From Oscillospiraceae bacterium (GTDB lineage: Bacteria; Bacillota; Clostridia; Oscillospirales; Oscillospiraceae), in contig JAHHSM010000013.1 in the NCBI GenBank assembly GCA_020025175.1, positions 1 to 30,136 of the forward strand: a stretch of 30,136 bases of DNA, written 5' to 3'. Both the position numbers and the translations under genes were made by a program. This document shows, in pieces, positions 25,072 through 30,136 of the stretch. The notes below the pieces were generated by a model. The model searched no databases. It saw only the letters and a program-made list of their open reading frames with translations, and had not been told where the DNA came from. The stretch's first letter is position 1. The number at the start of each line of letters is the position of its first letter.

Positions 25072-25090
25072 AAAGTAGGTGATCCTCTCA

Positions 25091-25786
25091 ATGCTGATAC
25101 ATCTTGAAAATATTTATAAAATTTACGGGGAGGGTATGGAAAGTGAAGTGCGTGCACTGGATGGTGTCAGCCTGACCATCGATCGCGGCGAATTTGTGGC
25201 GATTGCAGGCGCATCCGGTTCCGGAAAGTCCACCATGATGAATGTGCTGGGCTGCCTTGATATTCCAACACACGGCAGCTACTGGCTCGACGGTCAGGAC
25301 GTGCGCGAACTGAGCGACCGGCAGCTCTCCCATATTCGAAACAAGCAGATTGGATTTATCTTTCAGGGATATAATCTCATTCCCGAGCTGACGGCACTGG
25401 AAAATGTGGAGCTTCCGCTGATTTATCAGGGCATTTCCCCCAGCAAGCGTCAGGAACTGGCACAGCAGGCGCTGGAGCGCGTGGGTTTGGGCACACGCGG
25501 CGATCATCGCCCGTCGCAGATGTCCGGCGGTCAGCAGCAGCGTGTAGCAATTGCCCGCGCCATCTCCACCCATCCCCCCATTATTATGGCGGATGAGCCT
25601 ACCGGTGCGCTGGACTCCAAAACAGGTTTGGAGGTTCTGACCTTTTTGCAGCAGCTCAACCGTGAAGGCAGCACAATCATTCTGATCACCCACGATAACG
25701 GTATTGCCGCAACGGCGCGCCGCATCGTCCGTGTATCCGATGGCAAAATCATTGAAGACCATGTGCAGGAGGTAGACTGGCTATGA
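25091..25786 (+). CDS. MacB/LolD-type ABC transporter ATPase
   Basis: A 231-residue ATPase with Walker A GASGSGKST (40-48), Q-loop Gln92, signature MSGGQQQR (144-151), Walker B IIMADEP with Glu169, and H-loop His201. It resembles MacB, LolD and B. subtilis YknY, which power mechanotransmission-type ABC transporters. AGGTGA eight bases upstream selects the ATG at 25091; a GTG four codons earlier lacks a site. It begins 19 bases after the adaptor stop and overlaps the permease start by four bases (ATGA), so the three are one complex and one transcript. Confidence 0.96.
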   Translation: MLIHLENIYKIYGEGMESEVRALDGVSLTIDRGEFVAIAGASGSGKSTMMNVLGCLDIPTHGSYWLDGQDVRELSDRQLSHIRNKQIGFIFQGYNLIPELTALENVELPLIYQGISPSKRQELAQQALERVGLGTRGDHRPSQMSGGQQQRVAIARAISTHPPIIMADEPTGALDSKTGLEVLTFLQQLNREGSTIILITHDNGIAATARRIVRVSDGKIIEDHVQEVDWL

Positions 25787-26970
25787 ATTTAACGCAGGCT
25801 TTTAAAATGGCTTTTAAGTCTATCCTGTCAAAGAAAATGCGTTCTCTTTTGACTATGCTTGGTATCATTATCGGCATTGCTGCCGTTATGATTATCGTTT
25901 CCGTCATCAACGGTGCCAACAAGAAACAAATGGAATATTTTGAATCCATGGGCACCAATAAAATCACCGTTTATGCATCTCTTTACAACGGTCAGGACGC
26001 CTTCAACGAGGTGTATACCTACTGCAAGGGGCTGGACGCGGTGCTTGGCGTCACCCCCAACAGCTACGTGGATGCCGTTGTGAAATATGATGCAAAAAAC
26101 AGTCAACACATGGAATATTCTCCCCAGATCTATCTGGGAAACGATCAATACGCCATGTGCAACAACTTTCAGATTCAAAAAGGGCGGGATATCAGCTATC
26201 TGGATATTCAAAACTATAATCCCGTTTGTGTGCTGGGTGCCCGTGCCGCAAAGGAATTTTTTGATTCTGCCAACCCTATCGGAAAGGAAATGACTTTCAG
26301 CGGCAACACCTTCACCGTGATCGGTGTGTACCGCGAAAAGGACCCGACCCCCCAGTGGTCCATGGACAATATCATCGTTATTCCCTATACCGCCAGCCGG
26401 TATCTGCCCTCTCAGGGCAGCATGAGCGAATTTACGGTCAAGGCAAAGGACTCCGCCTCCATCAAGCCGGTGATTTCCCTGCTCAAAGGGCAGTTTTCCG
26501 GCTGGGATGAAACGGGAAAAGGCTCGTTTGACTGCTATAGCGATCAGCAATGGCAGGATTCGAGCAACCAGATGGCTTTGATGATGAGCCTTGTGCTGGG
26601 TGCCATTGCCGGTATTTCTCTTCTGGTCGGCGGCATCGGTATTATGAACATTATGCTGGTCACCGTAACAGAACGTACGCGTGAAATTGGTATTCGGCGT
26701 GCCATTGGTGCCGAGCGCAAGTCGATTGTTGTGCAGTTTTTGATCGAGGCGGCAATGATTTGCGGCATGGGCGGCATCATCGGTATCGCCATCGGCTTTT
26801 TGGGCACAGCCGTCACAAGCAAGCTTATTGTACAACAAGTGATGCTGCCCTCCCCGATTATTACAATCAGTGCGTTTTTGTTCTCTGTGGTGCTGGGCAT
26901 CCTCTTCGGTATGTTCCCGGCAATCAAAGCATCCAAGCTGCAGCCTGTTGTGGCGCTGCGTGCGGAATAA
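25783..26970 (+). CDS. MacB/FtsX-type ABC transporter permease
   Basis: A 395-residue permease with the four-helix MacB topology: helix 1 at about 22-44, a large extracytoplasmic domain (about 45-260, MacB_PCD type), then three helices in about 262-390. The segment ERTREIGIRRAIGA before helix 3 is the conserved coupling element of FtsX-family permeases. With the ATPase and adaptor it should form a MacAB/YknXYZ-like transporter acting on substrates outside the membrane (peptides, lipids or toxins). Its start overlaps the ATPase stop by four bases, and the SLH gene follows 13 bases after its stop. Confidence 0.95.
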   Translation: MNLTQAFKMAFKSILSKKMRSLLTMLGIIIGIAAVMIIVSVINGANKKQMEYFESMGTNKITVYASLYNGQDAFNEVYTYCKGLDAVLGVTPNSYVDAVVKYDAKNSQHMEYSPQIYLGNDQYAMCNNFQIQKGRDISYLDIQNYNPVCVLGARAAKEFFDSANPIGKEMTFSGNTFTVIGVYREKDPTPQWSMDNIIVIPYTASRYLPSQGSMSEFTVKAKDSASIKPVISLLKGQFSGWDETGKGSFDCYSDQQWQDSSNQMALMMSLVLGAIAGISLLVGGIGIMNIMLVTVTERTREIGIRRAIGAERKSIVVQFLIEAAMICGMGGIIGIAIGFLGTAVTSKLIVQQVMLPSPIITISAFLFSVVLGILFGMFPAIKASKLQPVVALRAE

Positions 26971-26983
26971 GGAGTGATAAATA

Positions 26984-29287
26984 ATGAAACTAAAACGAAT
27001 TTTCTCCGGTGTTTTGGCACTGGGATTGGCGGCGGCACTGGCTTTGCCGCTGTTGCCGCATGTACATGCCGTTTCCTTCAGCGACATTTCCGGCGGCGAA
27101 TTGGCAGACAATGTAGCTGTGCTGCGCACTCTGGGTGTCATCGACGGCAACGGAAAGGGTGCTTTCAATCCAAATGGCACGCTCACCCGCGCGGAGTTTG
27201 CCAAAATGGCAGTTGTCATGATGGGTCAAAAGGGTGCGGTTGGGCAAAACCAGTCCTTCACCATTTTTCCTGACGTGCGCGCAAACCATTGGGCGGCAGG
27301 CTATATCAATATTGCCGTTCGCGGCATTGATACCGGCAGTGGCAGCGCTGAGGACGGCACGCCCCCCGCTCCGGTCGGGCCCCGGGGCATTATTTCCGGC
27401 TATCCCGACGGAAAGTTCCACCCCAACGATAAAATCACCTTTGGGCAGACCGTCACCATTCTGATGCGTATGCTGGGGTATCAGGACACAGACGTTGGCG
27501 CCGTATGGCCATACGGCTATCTGAATGCCGCATCCGCCAACGGCTTGACCGATGGCTTGAATCTTTCCGCAAACGCCCCCATTTCCCGTGCCAATGCTGC
27601 CAAGCTGTTTGCAAAGCTCCTGATCACAAACCAGAAAGATGGCGGCACTTATGCATCCAAGCTTGGCACGCTGAAAAGCGATGTAATTTTGATGGATGTG
27701 GCGGCAACAGCACCCGACGGCACCAAAGATGCTGTCAAGGTGCAGGACGGCACTGTGTATAAAATTGCCGAGCGCAGTGTAGATGCCGCAATGGCAGGGC
27801 GCAAAGGTGCTCTGCTGGTGAATGGTGCCGAGCAGGTGCTGACCTTTATCCCCGACACGCACGGCTCCAAAGTCTCCGTAACAGTTTCCGAAGCCAAAGC
27901 AGACGGTATCGTGGATGCTGCCGGAAAGAAAACCGAGATTCATTCTTCCACAGTGGCATACTATCGCGGAGAGGCCAAGACCTACGGCGAAGTATTTTTC
28001 GATCTGCGTCCGGGCACAGCAGTCACAGTCTATTATAACGGTGCCGGGCGTGTGGAATATGTGTTTGCCGGTGCAGCGCCTGCCGATGATGCCGTTGTCA
28101 TCACCGCGAACGGCAGCACCGCCGAGCTGTCCCGCTTGACCGAGTCCACAAATTATACGATTTATAAAAACGGCATTCTTGCCGGTGCGGAAGATCTGCG
28201 TCAATACGATGTAGCAACCTACGACAAAGCAACCAACGCCATTCGCGTCAGCGACACCCGTATCACCGGCTACTATGCCGATGCAGAGCCGAACATCGCC
28301 TCTCCTTCAAAAATTACCATGCTGGGGCATCCCTTCAACGTGCTGCCGGCAGCAGCGCCCAGTATGAGCAGCTTTAAAATCGGCGATCAAGTCACTTTGC
28401 TTTTGACGGAGGATCATCAGGTTGCCGGTGCGGCAGACCCCAAAAAAGTGGAGAGCAATGCCATCGGCATTGTTACCTCTGTGAGCGCGGATAAAGCAAA
28501 GGTGGAGCTGTTCTGCGGATTGACCATTGAAGGCAATCCGAAACTGTCCCCCGACAATGCAGCCCAGTATCAGGGCCAGGTGGTCAAAGTTTCTTCCTAT
28601 CAAAAGGGCAACCAAATTACATTGAGCCGTATTTCTTCCGGCAATGCACGTGGTGACTTCAACGTCAAAGATCGCACAGTGGGCGGTGCAGCCCTTGCAA
28701 AAGGTGTGCGGATTTACGACAAAGTGAAAAGCGGCCCTGTGGTAAGCGTTGGTTTGTCGGATATTCCCGTGGAGCGTGTTTCCGAATCTCAAATTGCCTA
28801 TGCGGAAAAGAATTATGCAAACGAAATCACCCTGCTGATTCTGAACAATGTCACCGGTGATGCTTTTACTTACGGTCGTTATCAGGTCACACCCGCACAA
28901 TATGATAATCAGGGTCACCTTGTTGAAAATGCCAAGTTGTGCATTGTGAACGGTGACGGCGCAAGCCCCGGCGTGGCCTTCGGCGGCAGCTATCAAAACG
29001 GCGGCTTCGGCGGTCTGGCATTCTATGAATCCGGCAGTGCGGAAACCCGTTTGGCAGCCACCGCAGAAATGACACAGCTCAAAGATGTGCCCAATACCGC
29101 ATGGAATGACAGTAAATCCGTGACCATGGACGGCACGACTTATCCCGTGGCGCAGAAAGTAGCCTGCTACAACAAGACCTCCGATAAATGGATCACCTTG
29201 GCACAGGCACGGGCCTTTTCCGACAAGGCTACGCTGTATTACGACAATCTGGGTAAAAAGATCCGCATTGTTGTTGTCGAGCAGTAA
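26984..29287 (+). CDS. Secreted S-layer-homology (SLH) domain protein
   Basis: A 767-residue exported protein. Residues 1-29 form a signal peptide (basic MKLKR, hydrophobic core, HVHA cleavage). Three SLH repeats follow: about 32-81, 95-165 and 170-215. SLH domains bind pyruvylated secondary cell-wall polymer and fix proteins to the envelope. The second repeat carries an extra segment (about 115-135, Gly/Pro/Ser-rich) between AVRG and IISGYPDGKF. The remaining about 550 residues look like repeated beta-rich domains with no catalytic motif that I recognise. AAGGAG precedes the ATG by nine bases. It is the last gene of the adaptor-ATPase-permease operon, which suggests a link between this surface protein and that transporter. 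Terminator follows. Confidence 0.92.
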   Translation: MKLKRIFSGVLALGLAAALALPLLPHVHAVSFSDISGGELADNVAVLRTLGVIDGNGKGAFNPNGTLTRAEFAKMAVVMMGQKGAVGQNQSFTIFPDVRANHWAAGYINIAVRGIDTGSGSAEDGTPPAPVGPRGIISGYPDGKFHPNDKITFGQTVTILMRMLGYQDTDVGAVWPYGYLNAASANGLTDGLNLSANAPISRANAAKLFAKLLITNQKDGGTYASKLGTLKSDVILMDVAATAPDGTKDAVKVQDGTVYKIAERSVDAAMAGRKGALLVNGAEQVLTFIPDTHGSKVSVTVSEAKADGIVDAAGKKTEIHSSTVAYYRGEAKTYGEVFFDLRPGTAVTVYYNGAGRVEYVFAGAAPADDAVVITANGSTAELSRLTESTNYTIYKNGILAGAEDLRQYDVATYDKATNAIRVSDTRITGYYADAEPNIASPSKITMLGHPFNVLPAAAPSMSSFKIGDQVTLLLTEDHQVAGAADPKKVESNAIGIVTSVSADKAKVELFCGLTIEGNPKLSPDNAAQYQGQVVKVSSYQKGNQITLSRISSGNARGDFNVKDRTVGGAALAKGVRIYDKVKSGPVVSVGLSDIPVERVSESQIAYAEKNYANEITLLILNNVTGDAFTYGRYQVTPAQYDNQGHLVENAKLCIVNGDGASPGVAFGGSYQNGGFGGLAFYESGSAETRLAATAEMTQLKDVPNTAWNDSKSVTMDGTTYPVAQKVACYNKTSDKWITLAQARAFSDKATLYYDNLGKKIRIVVVEQ

Positions 29288-29326
29288 GGTGCCTTAAAAG
29301 CGCAGAAACACTGTTTTTTAAAAAGC

Positions 29327-29366
29327 AAAAATTGCGTTTCCGAACTTCGGAAACGCAATTTTTTAT
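29327..29366. terminator. Bidirectional terminator between convergent SLH and orphan genes
   Basis: A near-perfect 16-18 bp inverted repeat (29327-29344 / 29346-29363, core TTGCGTTTCCGA) is flanked by A-run and T-run, so it works on both strands. It lies about 40 bases past the SLH stop and 20 bases past the orphan gene stop. Confidence 0.93.
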
Positions 29367-29385
29367 GCTTTTTTTGTTTTTGATA

Positions 29386-30006
29386 TCAGCGCAGCCCCCA
29401 GAAGGTGATCGTGCTGCCGGGCTCTATATAATAGCTCTCACTATTCGGCATCAAATGCAGGGTTCTAAGGTTCGCATAGGTATAGTTGCGGCTGTAACCT
29501 GTCGTTCCGGTATAAGCACATACAGTTTCAATCGTCTGATCGACATTGCAAAATGTCAGAAACTCTATGCGTCTGATTGCTTTTCCATAGTAATCACATC
29601 CAATAGCGCCCGCCAAAGATTTAATATTTCCCGAAGCGCTATACATAGTGCTGTAGGCATCATCCCGATCGGAATTGGCATAAAGATATATATGGCCATG
29701 CCCCTTTAGCCTAAAATCCATATACACCCACTGCCATTGTCCCCAGTTGATGTCGCTCACATTCATGTCAAATACACTGGTACCCGTGATTTTTGACGAT
29801 GTGGTAAAGGTTTTCAGCTTCACCAGATTGGGTGTTTGCGCCATCTGATGAAGCCCTTGGTCGATTTTATCGTTATTGGCGCTGATGCTCTGCTGCATCT
29901 GATGCAATGCATCATCAATTTTTTTGTTGTTGCTGTTAAAATTCTCCCGCAGGACACGGTCCGAAGGGTCCCATTGGGGCAGGTGATAATATTGTGTTTC
30001 TTTCAA
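29386..30006 (-). CDS. Orphan protein with phage-tail-like N-terminus
   Basis: A 206-residue protein of unknown function. The N-terminal YYHLPQWDPSDRVLRENFNSNNKKIDDAL resembles the opening of phage tail-fibre and baseplate-associated proteins of Firmicutes, in which a Trp-Asp motif is followed by FN..N..ID.AL. Residues 25-42 and 43-60 are an imperfect 18-residue tandem repeat (NNKKIDDALHQMQQ / NNDKIDQGLHQMAQ), likely a short coiled coil. The rest (about 65-206) is rich in aromatic, Ser, Thr and Gly residues and looks like a beta-sandwich; no catalytic motif, signal peptide or membrane segment is seen. The start is a TTG at 30006 with AAGGAG nine bases upstream. No phage genes lie nearby on the left. 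It may be a prophage remnant, a domesticated surface or binding protein, or the end of an element that continues to the right. Confidence 0.7.
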   Translation of the reverse strand: MKETQYYHLPQWDPSDRVLRENFNSNNKKIDDALHQMQQSISANNDKIDQGLHQMAQTPNLVKLKTFTTSSKITGTSVFDMNVSDINWGQWQWVYMDFRLKGHGHIYLYANSDRDDAYSTMYSASGNIKSLAGAIGCDYYGKAIRRIEFLTFCNVDQTIETVCAYTGTTGYSRNYTYANLRTLHLMPNSESYYIEPGSTITFWGLR

Positions 30007-30020
30007 ACTATAACACTCCT

Positions 30021-30041
30021 TGCAAAAAGTTATTTTTTGCA
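30021..30041 (-). other. Hairpin next to the orphan gene ribosome site
   Basis: A perfect 8-bp inverted repeat TGCAAAAA/TTTTTGCA with a 5-base loop abuts the AAGGAG site of the gene starting at 30006. It could influence ribosome access; that is inference. Confidence 0.6.
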
Positions 30042-30086
30042 GGGCGTGAAAAAACGCCCCACACCTTAATCGGTGCGGGGCGTTTT
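30042..30086 (-). terminator. Terminator-like hairpin with overlapping alternative stem
   Basis: Arms 30051-30065 and 30072-30086 (one mismatch, core CGCCCC) form a 15-bp stem followed on the minus strand by six T. The T-side arm can instead pair with 30042-30047 (GGGCGT/ACGCCC). It most simply ends a minus-strand gene lying off the right edge; it could also be an attenuator for the 29386-30006 gene. Confidence 0.75.
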
Positions 30087-30136
30087 GTTACACAAAATAA
30101 TGCAACTTTCAGAAGCGTGAATCTAAAATTAGATTA

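Noticed and set aside
25828..28204. Long minus-strand frames opposite the permease and SLH genes
   Set aside because: They cross gene boundaries of a compact operon, are His/Asn/Cys-rich and lack ribosome sites.
1..30136. CRISPR array, transposase, integrase or toxin-antitoxin pair
   Set aside because: No regularly spaced repeats and no such protein motifs were seen in any frame; repeats found are terminators, operators or domain duplications.

Overview
The window reads as a chromosomal segment of an anaerobic Clostridia-type Firmicute, most likely an Oscillospirales/Ruminococcaceae-like gut bacterium of roughly balanced base composition. The pointers are AGGAGG-type ribosome sites throughout, a groESL operon under a CIRCE operator, GTG and TTG starts, a DegV lipid-binding protein, a LysM/GH18 protein of the YaaH spore-germination type, S-layer homology (SLH) domains and an old-yellow-enzyme/Fe-S oxidoreductase of the kind common in gut anaerobes. 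The genus cannot be fixed from the sequence alone. No insertion sequence, CRISPR array, integrase or rRNA is visible.

Layout. 1-50 is a cut-off elongator tRNA-Met (minus) with a perfect sigma-A promoter. 269-3268 is a divergent AraC regulator / FAD-FMN-FeS ene-reductase pair. 3712-5802 is groES-groEL (minus) with promoter and CIRCE. 5883-7993 is a minus-strand pair: a THUMP-domain rRNA methyltransferase followed by a diacylglycerol-kinase-like lipid kinase. Divergent from it, 8171-10031 carries UDP-galactopyranose mutase and a HAD phosphatase. 10207-12678 is a CtpE-like P-type ATPase preceded by helically phased A-tracts. 12957-13238 encodes HU. 13625-15166 encodes a membrane-anchored LysM-G5-M23 cell-wall endopeptidase. 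Four minus-strand units follow: a CBS-pair protein, DegV, cytidine deaminase, and a MarR-ABC-ABC operon for a heterodimeric exporter controlled by a 43-bp palindrome. 21623-22897 is the LysM/GH18 protein (minus). 23311-29287 is a plus-strand operon: a double-module membrane-fusion adaptor, a MacB-like ATPase, a MacB/FtsX-like permease and a secreted SLH protein. 29386-30006 is an orphan minus-strand protein with a phage-tail-like N-terminus.

How the genes work together. Envelope biology dominates the right two thirds: M23 endopeptidase, GH18/LysM hydrolase, galactofuranose precursor synthesis, two ABC export systems, and an SLH protein whose gene sits directly behind a MacAB/YknXYZ-like exporter. 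The least ordinary points are the duplicated adaptor module, the insertion inside the second SLH repeat, the marR operator that buries its own promoter, and the orphan structural-type protein with a hairpin-rich leader. Most of the rest is ordinary housekeeping sequence; I do not see a clearly new defence or mobile system.
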